Assembly (NCBI GenBank): GCA_016191345.1
Contig: JACPOU010000051.1
Span: 17,485-81,484 of the forward strand
Length of the DNA stretch: 64,000 nucleotides
DNA from: Chloroflexota bacterium
GTDB lineage: Bacteria > Chloroflexota > Limnocylindria > Limnocylindrales > CSP1-4
Direction: 5' to 3'
The notes under the pieces were generated by a model. That model did not search any database and was not told the origin of the DNA. It worked only from the letters and a program-made list of their open reading frames with translations. This document shows positions 46,852-57,796 of the stretch, in pieces. Both the position numbers and the translations under genes were made by a program. Numbering within the stretch: position 1 is the first letter of the stretch; each line of letters starts with the position of its first letter.

Positions 46852-47406
46852 GTGCGACCCAGCAGGACGGTCGCGATCGCGGCGCTCACCGCCGTGCTCG
46901 CGTTCGGGGCGCTGCCAGGCCTCGCGGGCTCCCGGGAACCGAGCCGCGAACAGCCGATCGATGCAGCGTCGTTCCGAGACGTCATCTTCGCGGCTGCCGG
47001 CGCCCGATCGATCGAGACGATCGCGGGGCCCGATTCGGCGAACGCCGCGGCCGGCCGCATCGATCCGGCGAGCTCGTTCCGGGACGCCCCGTCGGCGGAC
47101 GCCGCACCGGCTGAGCGAATCGCCGCGAAGCTGCCGAAGGTCCCGGTCGCCTGGGACTGGAAGCCGCCTCGCTACACGCTGAGCGGGTACGCGACGTTCT
47201 ACGACAACGGCACGACCGCGATGCGCCTGCCGCGCGGCACGATCGTCGTGGTCTGCGGCGCGGGCGGCTGCCTCGAGCGCGTCGTGAACGATTACGGCCC
47301 GATCAAGCAGACCCGCGTCGTGGACATGTACCGCCCCGACTTCTTCGCCATCTGCGGCTGCGGGTCGTGGGCGGGCACGACCTGGGTGACCGTCTCGGTC
47401 TACTGA
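46852..47406 (+). CDS. Secreted RlpA-like double-psi beta-barrel protein, GTG start
   Basis: LSGYATFYDNGTTAMRLPRGTIVVVCGAGGCLERVVNDYGPIKQTRVVDMYRPDFFAICGCGSWAGTTWVTV. Confidence 0.75.
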   Translation: MRPSRTVAIAALTAVLAFGALPGLAGSREPSREQPIDAASFRDVIFAAAGARSIETIAGPDSANAAAGRIDPASSFRDAPSADAAPAERIAAKLPKVPVAWDWKPPRYTLSGYATFYDNGTTAMRLPRGTIVVVCGAGGCLERVVNDYGPIKQTRVVDMYRPDFFAICGCGSWAGTTWVTVSVY

Positions 47407-47447
47407 TCGGGTAGACTCCACCCGACCTTCGAGACCGGCCACGAGAG

Positions 47448-47471
47448 CCGGAACGGGCCCCGAGAGGCCGG
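47448..47471 (+). promoter_or_regulatory. Candidate PyrR-binding RNA hairpin in the pyr leader
   Basis: CCGGAACGGGCCCCGAGAGGCCGG; core CCCGAGAGGC fits CCNGNGAGGY; GG/CC replaces AR/YU pairing of the consensus. Confidence 0.5.
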
Positions 47472-47490
47472 AAGGAGAGGAGCCACGCCC

Positions 47491-49172
<1,682 letters not shown>

Positions 49173-49176
<4 letters not shown>

Positions 49177-50633
49177 CCGCCGGCGTCGCGCCGGCTCGCG
49201 GCCTGGATCCGGCGGCCGCGGCCGACGTCCCGCTCGCCGATCTCGAGATCTCTCGGGCCTGGCTCGTCGATCCGGCCAGCGGCCGCGAGGGCCCGGGCGA
49301 GATCGTCGTCGAGCGCGGGATCCTCGAAGCCGTGACGTGGCTCCAGGGCGCCGAGGCCGAGGGCATCGATGCCTCCGGGGTCGTGATCGCGCCCGGGTTC
49401 ATCGACCTCCACGCCCATCTCCGCGAGCCGGGCAACGAGGATGCGGAGACCGTCGCCTCCGGACTCGCGGCCGCGGCCCATGGTGGCTTCACGACCGTCT
49501 GCGCGATGCCGAACACGACACCGGCGATCGACGATCCGTCCGTGCTCGCGCGGATCCGGGACGCCGCCGCGGCCAGCGGCTCGCCGGTGACGCTCGTCGC
49601 GTACGGGGCGGTGTCGGCCGGTCGGCGCGGGGAGCAGCTCGCCGCGCTCGGCGAGCTCGCGGACGCGGGGGTCGCGGGATTCAGCGACGACGGCGCGCCC
49701 ATCCACGGCGCGTCGCTGTTCCGGAATGCGCTCGCCTATGCCGGGATGCTCGGGCTGCCGATCGTCGACCACGCCGAGGACCCGGTGCTCACCGCCGGCG
49801 CCGAGGCGAACGAGGGCCTGGTCGCGACGGTCCTCGGGCTGCGTGGCTGGCCCGGTTCCGCCGAAGCGTCGGCCGTGGCCCGCGACATCGCGATCCTCGC
49901 CGAGGTGGTCCGCGACGTGCCCGGCGCGCGCCTCCACCTCACGCACCTCTCGACGTCGGCATCCCTGGAGCTCGTGCGGCGAGCGAAGGCGGCCGGCCTG
50001 CCGGTGACCTGCGACGTCACGCCCCATCACCTGGTCCTGACTGACGAATGGGTCGCCGGCTCGCGTCGCTGGAGCTGGGAGGCGCTGGATGCAGGCGGCG
50101 CCGCCCGTGACCCATGGCGGGACGGATCCATCACCGCCGGCGCGTTCGATCCGTCGCTCCGGGTGAACCCGCCCCTCCGCGGGCCGGTCGACGCCGCCGC
50201 CTGCCTGGCGGCGCTCCGCGACGGGACCGCCGACGCGATCGCGACGGATCACGCACCGCATACCGAGGTCGACAAGGCCGTCGAGTTCGGGCTCGCCGCG
50301 AACGGGATCTCGGGCATCGAGACAGCGCTCGGCACGGTCCTCGCGGCGGTGGACGCCGGGCGGCTCACCCTCGCGACCGCGATCGCGGCGCTCACGAGCG
50401 GCCCGGTTCGCGTCCTGCAGGGCCGGGGCTCGGGGTCGCCCGCCGCGCGCGGCCTGGCCGAGGGCGCCGTCGCCGACCTCGTCGTCTTCGACCGGTCAGC
50501 CGCCTGGACCGTGACCCCGGACAGCCTCGCCTCGCGCGGCCGGAACTCGCCCCTCCTCGGACGGTCGCTCACCGGCCGCGTCCTCCTGACCGTGGCCGCT
50601 GGCCGGGTGGCCTGGCAGGATCCCGAGGCCTGA
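49173..50633 (+). CDS. pyrC: Dihydroorotase, GTG start
   Basis: VIAPGFIDLHAHLREPGNEDAETVASGLAAAAHGGFTTVCAMPNT, IATDHAPHTEVDK. Confidence 0.95.
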
Positions 50634-50694
50634 CCTTCCCGCTCGGACGGGAACGAGGCCACCCGCGGCCCGCGCCGGCCGCTACGATGCGTCC

Positions 50695-52047
50695 ATGGCC
50701 ACCCCGAGGCTGAACCGCGACTACGAGCGCCGGCCGTACTGGCACGCGACGATGTCCCCGCTCCACGACCGGAGCGGGCGACAGCTGCCCGACAGCGTGG
50801 ACGTCGCCATCGTCGGCGGCGGCTACACCGGTGTCGCCGCCGCGCGCAAGCTCGCGATCCAGGGTGCGAAGGCCGTGCTCCTCGAGGCGCGGACCCTTGG
50901 CTGGGGCGCCTCGACCCGGAACGGCGGCATCGCCCACCCGGGCTTCAAGTGGGGGCCGCGCTCGCTCGAGAAGAAGTACGGCCCGGAGCTCGCCCGGCAG
51001 CTGTACGCCGAGAGCATGGAGGCCCTCGAGCTCGTCTTCGGGCTCATCCGCGACAACGGCATCGATGCCGAGCTCCGGCCGAACGGATGGCTGGAGCTCG
51101 CGTGGGCGCCCAGTCACTTCGAGGACTTCGAGGCGGAGGCTCGGGCGCTCGGGGCATTCCGGACGCAGGCCCGCGTCGTCCCGAAGGACCAGCTCCGGGC
51201 GGAGATCGGCACGGACGCCTACCACGGCGGCCTGGCCCTCGATCCGGGCGGCGTGCTGCATCCCGCGAAGTGGTTCGCCGGCCTCGTGGGCCTGGCGGAA
51301 CGCGCGGGCGCCGACCTCCACGAGGCCACGCCCGCGCTCGCGATCCGGCGCCAGCGCGATGGGCGCTTCGTGGTGGAGACGTCGCGTGGCGCGATCCTCG
51401 CGAAGGACGTCCTCGTCGCCACGAACGGCTACACGGACGGCGCCGCGCCGAACGTCCGCCGCCGGATCGTCCCGATCGGGAGCTACATCATCGCCACGGA
51501 GCCGCTGCCGGAGGACCTCGCCCACGAGCTCTCGCCGACCGGACGGGCCTACTTCGACACGAAGAACTTCCTCTCCTACTGGCACGTCTCCGCGGACCGC
51601 CGGATGGTGTTCGGCGGGCGGGTGAGCTTCCTGCCGACGACCACCGACCGGACGGCGCGGCTCCTCTTCCGGCGCATGCTCGAGGTCCACCCCCAGATCG
51701 CCGGCTATCGAGTCGAGTACTCGTGGGGCGGCAAGGTCGCCATGACGTTCGACCGGATGCCGCACATCGGGCGGCTCGGCGGGGTCATGCATGCCGTCGG
51801 CTATTCCGGGACCGGCGTCCTGATGTCGACGTACCTCGGAACGCGGGCCGCGGAGTGGCTCGGCGGTGGCGAGGCGCCGGCGCTCTCGAGGACGCGTTTT
51901 CCCATCGTGCCCGCCCCGTACGAGGGCCGGCCGTGGTTCCTGCCGGTCGTGGGGGAGTGGTTCCGGCTCCAGGACCGCCTCGCGGTCCGCGGCATCGACC
52001 AGGGGCGGGCCGCGGACCCGGAACAAGGGCCCGACCCGGGCGCCTGA
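50695..52047 (+). CDS. FAD-dependent oxidoreductase (DadA/OrdL-like)
   Basis: VDVAIVGGGYTGVAAARKLAIQGAKAVLLEARTLGWGASTRNGGIAHPGFKWG; GYSGTGVLMSTYLG. Confidence 0.92.
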   Translation: MATPRLNRDYERRPYWHATMSPLHDRSGRQLPDSVDVAIVGGGYTGVAAARKLAIQGAKAVLLEARTLGWGASTRNGGIAHPGFKWGPRSLEKKYGPELARQLYAESMEALELVFGLIRDNGIDAELRPNGWLELAWAPSHFEDFEAEARALGAFRTQARVVPKDQLRAEIGTDAYHGGLALDPGGVLHPAKWFAGLVGLAERAGADLHEATPALAIRRQRDGRFVVETSRGAILAKDVLVATNGYTDGAAPNVRRRIVPIGSYIIATEPLPEDLAHELSPTGRAYFDTKNFLSYWHVSADRRMVFGGRVSFLPTTTDRTARLLFRRMLEVHPQIAGYRVEYSWGGKVAMTFDRMPHIGRLGGVMHAVGYSGTGVLMSTYLGTRAAEWLGGGEAPALSRTRFPIVPAPYEGRPWFLPVVGEWFRLQDRLAVRGIDQGRAADPEQGPDPGA

Positions 52048-52083
52048 CGCCCTTACACGACCCGGGCGGCTGACGCCCTGCCC
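52032..52083. repeat. 26-bp imperfect tandem duplication at the junction of convergent genes
   Basis: cgacccgggcgcctgacgccctta / cgacccgggcggctgacgccctgc. Confidence 0.8.
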
Positions 52084-53660
52084 AGGCGGCGGAGCGTCGC
52101 GAGGAGGGCGTCGACGTCCTCGCGGGTGGCCTGGGTGTTGAGGATCCCGGCCCGGAGCCACGTGGCGCCGGCGAGCCGCGTGGTCGAGACCCAGCCCTCC
52201 CCGGAGACCTCGAGCGCGTGCTGGACGCGGTCCTGGTGCGCGTCGAGGGCGTCACCGGCGAGGCCCGGAGCGAGGTGCCGGAAGCAGACCACGGAGAGCG
52301 GCGGCACGCCCGGCAGCGCCTCGAACCCGGGATCGGCCGCGACCTCCGCCGCGAGATACGCGGCGAGGTCGTTGTTCGCCTCGACGAGCCGCCCGAAGCC
52401 CTCGGTGCCAACGTGCTTCCAGGACATCCACAACTTGAGCGCCCGCCAGCGGCGGGTCCCCTCGAAGCCCAGCTTCCAGAAGTTCAGCTGCGCACCGTCG
52501 TCGTGGCCGTGGTCGTCTCCCTCGTCCGATGGGAGCGAGCCGTGGCCGGCCCGGTAGTACTCCGGCCGGCGCTGCCCGAAGACGGCCTCGAGGTCGGCCC
52601 CGCGGCGGACCATGAGGCCGCCGATGTCGTAGGCCTGGAAGAACCACTTGTGGGGATCGACGGTCACCGAATCCGCCCGGTCCAGGTCGGCGACGCGACC
52701 GGCGTCGCGGACGCTGAGGCGTGCGGCGGCACCGTACGCGGCATCGACGTGGAGCCACAGTCCCTCGCGGGCGGCCACGTCGGCCAGCTCGCCGATCGCA
52801 TCCACGGACCCGGTGTTCGTGGCGCCGGCCACGGCCGAGATCGCGATCGGATTCAATCCGGCCGCCCGGTCCTCCTTGATCGCCCGGGCCACGTCCTCGC
52901 CCCGCAGCCGGAAGTCGTCGTCGGCCCGGACCAGCACCAGCGCCTCGGGCGGGAAGCCCAGCTCGTCGAGGGCGCGGCCGATGGAGAAGTGGGTCTGGCT
53001 GGACGTGTAGACGCGGAGGCCCTCGAGGGCGCGGCCACGGGGCGGGCCGCCGAGGCCGAGGATCCGCGGTGCGTGCAGGTCGCGGGCCAGCGTCATGCCG
53101 ATGAAGTTGGCCATCACGCCGCCGGAGGTCAGGAGCCCGAAGCTGCCCGGCCCGTAGCCCACGACGTCGCAGAGCCAGCGGACGACCTCCTCCTCGACAA
53201 AGGCCGCGACGGGCCCGGCGTGCCAGATGTCGACGCCCTGCTGGGTGACCTGGGCCAGGATCTCGCCGAGCACGGACGACACGAGTGGCGGCGGCGTGAA
53301 GTAGCCGAACGAGCGCCCGTGATAGGCGCTGACCGTGTGCGGCGCGATCCGGGTCCGGAACTCCTCGAGGATGGTGGCGAGGGGCGCGGGACCGGCCGGG
53401 GCAGGGGAGGGTCCGCCGCGCTCCCCGAAGTAGGCCGCGCGGAGGTCGCCGTAGTCGACGGGTTCGCCCATCCCCCGCCCGAAGGCGTGACCGTACAGGT
53501 AGTCGAGCGCGGCCTCCCATGTCGCGGCACCGGCGGCCCGGAGCGCGTCGCGGGACGCGGCCTCGTCGCGGATCCCGAGGAGCTCCGGCTCCGGGTGCCA
53601 GTCGAAGGCGTCCAGGAACCCGGCCGGGATCGGGGGTTCGGGGTCGGGGCGGTCGGGCAT
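52053..53660 (-). CDS. PLP-dependent decarboxylase (group II amino-acid decarboxylase family)
   Basis: GLLTSGGVMANFIGMTLARDL, WLHVDAAYGAAARLS, SVTVDPHKWFFQAYDIGGLMVRRG. Confidence 0.93.
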   Translation of the reverse strand: MPDRPDPEPPIPAGFLDAFDWHPEPELLGIRDEAASRDALRAAGAATWEAALDYLYGHAFGRGMGEPVDYGDLRAAYFGERGGPSPAPAGPAPLATILEEFRTRIAPHTVSAYHGRSFGYFTPPPLVSSVLGEILAQVTQQGVDIWHAGPVAAFVEEEVVRWLCDVVGYGPGSFGLLTSGGVMANFIGMTLARDLHAPRILGLGGPPRGRALEGLRVYTSSQTHFSIGRALDELGFPPEALVLVRADDDFRLRGEDVARAIKEDRAAGLNPIAISAVAGATNTGSVDAIGELADVAAREGLWLHVDAAYGAAARLSVRDAGRVADLDRADSVTVDPHKWFFQAYDIGGLMVRRGADLEAVFGQRRPEYYRAGHGSLPSDEGDDHGHDDGAQLNFWKLGFEGTRRWRALKLWMSWKHVGTEGFGRLVEANNDLAAYLAAEVAADPGFEALPGVPPLSVVCFRHLAPGLAGDALDAHQDRVQHALEVSGEGWVSTTRLAGATWLRAGILNTQATREDVDALLATLRRLGRASAARVV

Positions 53661-53775
53661 CTGCCGGATCGTACGGGACGGGACGGGGGACGCGTCGTGC
53701 GTTGCGGCCGGCGCGGGGTCGGGTGCGATCGGCATACTCGCAGGCGACCGGGCCGGTGCCCGGCGAGGAGGTGGC

Positions 53776-55089
53776 GTGTCGGATTCGCGGACCATCGTCT
53801 TCTTTCCCGAGGGCGCCTTCGGGCCGACGAACAACTGCGTCGGGATCGGCCAGGTCCTCCGGGCGCGCGGGCATCGGGTCGTCTTCATCGTCGAGGAGTC
53901 CTTCGCCGGCCGCCTCGAGGGCGAGGGGTTCGAGGAGCGGCGAATGCGCCTCGGGCCGCCGCCCGCGACGGAGGAGGTGGCCGGCCAGTTCTGGATCGAC
54001 TTCATCCGCGACACCGCGCCGATCTTCCGGAAGCCGACGATCGACCAGCTCGGCGAGTTCATCGCGCCGACCTGGCAGGCCCTCATCGACGGGGCGAAGT
54101 ACGTCGACGCCCGGCTGCGCGAGATCCTCGACGAGCTCCAGCCAGATGTCGTCGTCGAGGACAACGTCGTGGGCTTCCCGGCCCTCCCGGCGTCGGGCGT
54201 GCCGTGGGTCCGGATCGTGTCCTGCAACCCGGCCGAAGTCAAGGACGCGGCAGTGCCGCCGTTCTCCTCGGGCTACTCGAGCGCCGACCGCGGGGGGTGG
54301 CCGGCCTTCATCGACGAGATCGAGCGGACGCATCGGGAGCTCTGGTCCGACTTCGATGCCTTCATGCGGGACCACGGCGCGCCGGGGCTCACCTGGACGC
54401 CGACAGGCCCGGACTTCATCCACGCGTCGCCGTGGCTCAACCTGACGATGTACCCGGCCGAGGCTGACTACGCCCGGGACGTCCAGCTGGGGCCGACGTG
54501 GCATCGACTCGACTCTTCGGTCCGCGCGGCGACCGAGGCGTGGGAGCTGCCCGAGTCGCTGCGGGACGGTGCGGGCGGGCTCATCTACCTGTCGCTCGGG
54601 AGCCTGGGCTCGGCCGACGTCGGGCTGCTCCAGCGCCTCATCGATGTCATGGGCACGACGTGCCACCGGGTCATCGTCTCGAAGGGCCCCCTCGCCGACG
54701 AGATCCGCCTCCACGACAACATGACCGGTGCGGCGTTCCTCCCGCAGCCGGCGATCCTGCCGACCGTCGACCTCGTCATCACCCACGGCGGCAACAACAC
54801 CGTGACCGAGGCCTTCCACCACGGCAAGCCGATGGTCGTCCTGCCGCTGTTCTGGGACCAGGTCGACAACGCCCAGCGGGTGGAGGAGCTCGGCCTGGGG
54901 CGGCGGCTCCCCGCCTACGCCTTCGAGGACCGGGACCTGACGGGCGCCGTGGACCGGCTCCTCGCCGATGCCGAGCTCGGGGATCGCCTTGCGGCGATGG
55001 CCGCGCGGATCCAGGCGACACAGGGGACGGTCCGGGCAGCCGATCGGATCGAACAGGTGGCCCGGACCGGCCAGCCGGTCACGGGCTGA
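53776..55089 (+). CDS. MGT/UGT-type glycosyltransferase, GTG start
   Basis: IYLSLGSLGSADVGLLQRLIDVMG, VDLVITHGGNNTVTEAFHHGKPMVVLPLFWDQVDNAQRVEELGLGRRL. Confidence 0.92.
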   Translation: MSDSRTIVFFPEGAFGPTNNCVGIGQVLRARGHRVVFIVEESFAGRLEGEGFEERRMRLGPPPATEEVAGQFWIDFIRDTAPIFRKPTIDQLGEFIAPTWQALIDGAKYVDARLREILDELQPDVVVEDNVVGFPALPASGVPWVRIVSCNPAEVKDAAVPPFSSGYSSADRGGWPAFIDEIERTHRELWSDFDAFMRDHGAPGLTWTPTGPDFIHASPWLNLTMYPAEADYARDVQLGPTWHRLDSSVRAATEAWELPESLRDGAGGLIYLSLGSLGSADVGLLQRLIDVMGTTCHRVIVSKGPLADEIRLHDNMTGAAFLPQPAILPTVDLVITHGGNNTVTEAFHHGKPMVVLPLFWDQVDNAQRVEELGLGRRLPAYAFEDRDLTGAVDRLLADAELGDRLAAMAARIQATQGTVRAADRIEQVARTGQPVTG

Positions 55090-55185
55090 CGAGCGACGCG
55101 GCGCGCGTTCGGGCGCGCGAGCGCGCGCGCGCCCCTCGACGAGGCCCCGGACGCGGGTCGCGCCGCGCTCCGCTAGAGTCCGGGC

Positions 55186-55620
55186 GTGACCCGACCCGAG
55201 CCGTCGACCCTGCGCGACGTGGAGTACAAGGGCGCCCCGCTGGATTCCGGGAAGGGCCCCGGACTCGGCTGCTTCTGGTCCCAGGTCATCGTGCTCGTGG
55301 TCCTGCTCGCCCTCACGCCCCTGAGCGTCGCCTGGAACTGGCCGTTCTGGCTGAGTGCCACGCTCCTGCTGGCCGTCCTCGTGCTGCTCCTCGTCGCCGG
55401 CCAGACGGTGATCTTCCTGCTCCGCCTCGTGGCCGCGGACCGGCGTGCCGGCCGCCGACGCCCGCTCGCCTCGCGGACCCCGACCGTGGGCCAGCTCGAG
55501 GACGCCGCCATGACCGGGGATCCGGGAGCCGGGGATCCGGAAGCCGCGGATCCGGAGGCGGTCGAGGAACTCCCGGCCGACGGATCGCCCGGGGCCCGCG
55601 GCGACGGCATGCGAGAATAG
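55186..55620 (+). CDS. Two-TM hypothetical membrane protein, GTG start
   Basis: SQVIVLVVLLALTPLSVAW and FWLSATLLLAVLVLLLVAGQTVIFLL. Confidence 0.65.
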   Translation: MTRPEPSTLRDVEYKGAPLDSGKGPGLGCFWSQVIVLVVLLALTPLSVAWNWPFWLSATLLLAVLVLLLVAGQTVIFLLRLVAADRRAGRRRPLASRTPTVGQLEDAAMTGDPGAGDPEAADPEAVEELPADGSPGARGDGMRE

Positions 55621-55671
55621 CCGCCGCGTCGACGCGTCCCGCTCGACACCGACCAGGAGGCCTCCCGCCCC

Positions 55672-55998
55672 GTGCCCGTCCTCGCGACCTACTTCTCGGT
55701 CCGCCGTGGCCGCGACCCGTTCTTCAAGTTCTTCATGAAGACGCTCTTTGCGCGCCAGGTCCGGCAGTACGAGGAGAAGTACGGGATCAAGTTCGTGGGC
55801 TGGTACAACATCGCCCATGGCTGGGACTTCGACAACGTGATCTACCTCGAGCTGCCCGACTATGCCACCCTCGACAGGCTGGAGCGGGACGAGGAGGCGA
55901 GCGCGCTCGCCCACCGGGCAGCGGAATGGATCTTCGAGCGCCATCATTCGATGTTCCTCCGGGAGCGCATGGGCCCGGATCTCGAGTACCACGGGTAG
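55672..55998 (+). CDS. Small conserved-looking protein of unknown function, GTG start
   Basis: MPVLATYFSVRRGRDPFFKFFMKTLFARQVRQYEEKYGIKFVGWYNIAHGWDFDNVIYLELPDYATLDRLE. Confidence 0.65.
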   Translation: MPVLATYFSVRRGRDPFFKFFMKTLFARQVRQYEEKYGIKFVGWYNIAHGWDFDNVIYLELPDYATLDRLERDEEASALAHRAAEWIFERHHSMFLRERMGPDLEYHG

Positions 55999-56006
55999 GA
56001 GGACGC

Positions 56007-56894
56007 ATGGACAACCAGCGCAACGACCTGCTCGCCGAGATGGCCCGCGACGCCGCCCTGGAGCGCTCCGAGTTCCTCGCCCGCGCCGGCGAGCAGCTGG
56101 AGCGGTTCCTGGCCGAGCAGGCCGGCCACATCCGCGACCTCGGCGGGCTGACGCTCATCGACGACGATCCGGACTACCTCGCGATCGCGCCCGACGGCAC
56201 GTTCCGCAGTCGCAGCCGCGCCTTCGACGAGACGACGGGCGAGTGGCAGTCGGAGACCGAGATCATCGAGACGGGCGGCGAGCTCGTGGAGCTGTACAAC
56301 CCCGGCGACGTCTTCCAGGCCTTCGCCGACGCCGCGCGTGAGGGCGTCTGGAGCGCCGCCGACGACGAGGGCAACGCCGGCCTCGGGGTCCCCGGCGACG
56401 GCTTCGGTCAGCCGGCCGTTGGCCCCGACCCGTATGCCGGCGCGGCGGACCAGTGGGCCGCCGGCCAGCCCGAGGTCCGGCGGACGGATTCGCCCGAGGA
56501 CGCGGCCGCCGCCCTGTACGACCTGGCGCTCGACTTCCAGGAGCGGAGCCAGCGGTCCGAGGCCGGCCTCCTCGAGCAGTTCGAGGCCGCGGCATCGGCG
56601 CTCATGGGCAAGGTCGGCAGCATCGTCATCGTCGACGACCTCGACGAGCACCTCGAGTTTTCGCTCGGCGGGTTCCGGGGCAAGGTCATCCCCGAGGGCG
56701 AGGTGGACTGGCAGGTCCTCCGGAACCCCGACGACGTCGTCCGCTTCTACGACCCGACCGACGTGTTCGGGGACCTCGCGGACGCGGTCGCGGACGCCTG
56801 GCCCGCGGCGACCGGCGACGCGGAAGCCGACGGTGAGGACGACGCGGACGACGACGGCCCGGCGGCCGGCGACGAGGGCGACGGCCGAGCGTGA
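56007..56894 (+). CDS. Acidic protein of unknown function with internal domain duplication
   Basis: GGLTLIDDDPDYLAI...GELVELYNPGDVFQAFADAAREG versus GSIVIVDDLDEHLEF...DDVVRFYDPTDVFGDLADAVADA. Confidence 0.75.
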   Translation: MDNQRNDLLAEMARDAALERSEFLARAGEQLERFLAEQAGHIRDLGGLTLIDDDPDYLAIAPDGTFRSRSRAFDETTGEWQSETEIIETGGELVELYNPGDVFQAFADAAREGVWSAADDEGNAGLGVPGDGFGQPAVGPDPYAGAADQWAAGQPEVRRTDSPEDAAAALYDLALDFQERSQRSEAGLLEQFEAAASALMGKVGSIVIVDDLDEHLEFSLGGFRGKVIPEGEVDWQVLRNPDDVVRFYDPTDVFGDLADAVADAWPAATGDAEADGEDDADDDGPAAGDEGDGRA

Positions 56895-56929
56895 CGGCGG
56901 CGTGACCGGGCCGTCGATCGGCGCCTGAC

Positions 56930-57796
56930 ATGCGACAGGTCGGCGCCGAGCTCCTCGAGAGCCGGGAGATCCTGCCCGGCCAGTGGCTCCAGCGGTACCA
57001 CGCGCCGGCACTGGCGTCGGGCTCCCGGGCGGGGCAGTTCGTCCACGTCCGGACCGGCGACCTGTCCGGGATGGTCCTGCGGCGCCCGTTCTCGATCAAT
57101 ACCGCCGACATGACGTCGGGCACGATCACGATCCACTTCCGGACCGTGGGGCGGGGGACCGAGTGGTTCACCCACCTGCGGGCGGGTGACTCGATCGACA
57201 TGCTCGGCCCGCTGGGACGGCCGTTCGAGGTGGACCCCCGGAGCCGGCACCTTCTCCTCATCGCCGGCGGGCTCGGGATGGCCGGGGTCCGGGCGCTCGC
57301 CGACGAGGCGATCCGCGACGGCCGCCAGGTGACGCTGCTGTTCGGGGCGCAGCGAGCCCGTGACGTCTACCCGACCTCGCTGCTCCCGGACGAGATCGAG
57401 TACGTCGTCGCCACGGACGACGGCTCGATGGGTCACCACGGGTACGTGACGGACCTCGTTCCGCGGTACGAGGCCTGGGCCGACCAGGCCTTCGCCTGCG
57501 GACCGGAGCCCATGCTCCGGGGCCTCGCCCGGCTGGCGGCGGGTCGCCGTGAGCGCCTCGGCGTGGCGAAGCTGGGACGGAAGCGCGGCGCCGGCAGGGG
57601 CGATCCCGCGGGTTCGCCGGCCGCGCGCCGGAAGGCCTTTCTCCAGGTCTCGATGGAGCAGCGCATGGGCTGCGCCGTGGGCGCCTGCCTCGGCTGCGTC
57701 GTCATGGCCACGTCCGGCACCCCGCAGCGGGTCTGCCGCGAGGGCCCCGTGTTCGCCGCGGAGGAGATCGACTGGGAAGGCGGCTGGGGCCGATGA
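56930..57796 (+). CDS. pyrK: Dihydroorotate dehydrogenase electron transfer subunit
   Basis: GQFVHVRTGDLSGMVLRRPFSIN, GPLGRPFEV, LLIAGGLGMAGVRALADEA, MEQRMGCAVGACLGCVV. Confidence 0.92.
   Translation: MRQVGAELLESREILPGQWLQRYHAPALASGSRAGQFVHVRTGDLSGMVLRRPFSINTADMTSGTITIHFRTVGRGTEWFTHLRAGDSIDMLGPLGRPFEVDPRSRHLLLIAGGLGMAGVRALADEAIRDGRQVTLLFGAQRARDVYPTSLLPDEIEYVVATDDGSMGHHGYVTDLVPRYEAWADQAFACGPEPMLRGLARLAAGRRERLGVAKLGRKRGAGRGDPAGSPAARRKAFLQVSMEQRMGCAVGACLGCVVMATSGTPQRVCREGPVFAAEEIDWEGGWGR

Noticed and set aside
52252-55992. 1246-aa minus-strand ORF
   Set aside because: Out-of-frame read across the decarboxylase and antisense to the glycosyltransferase
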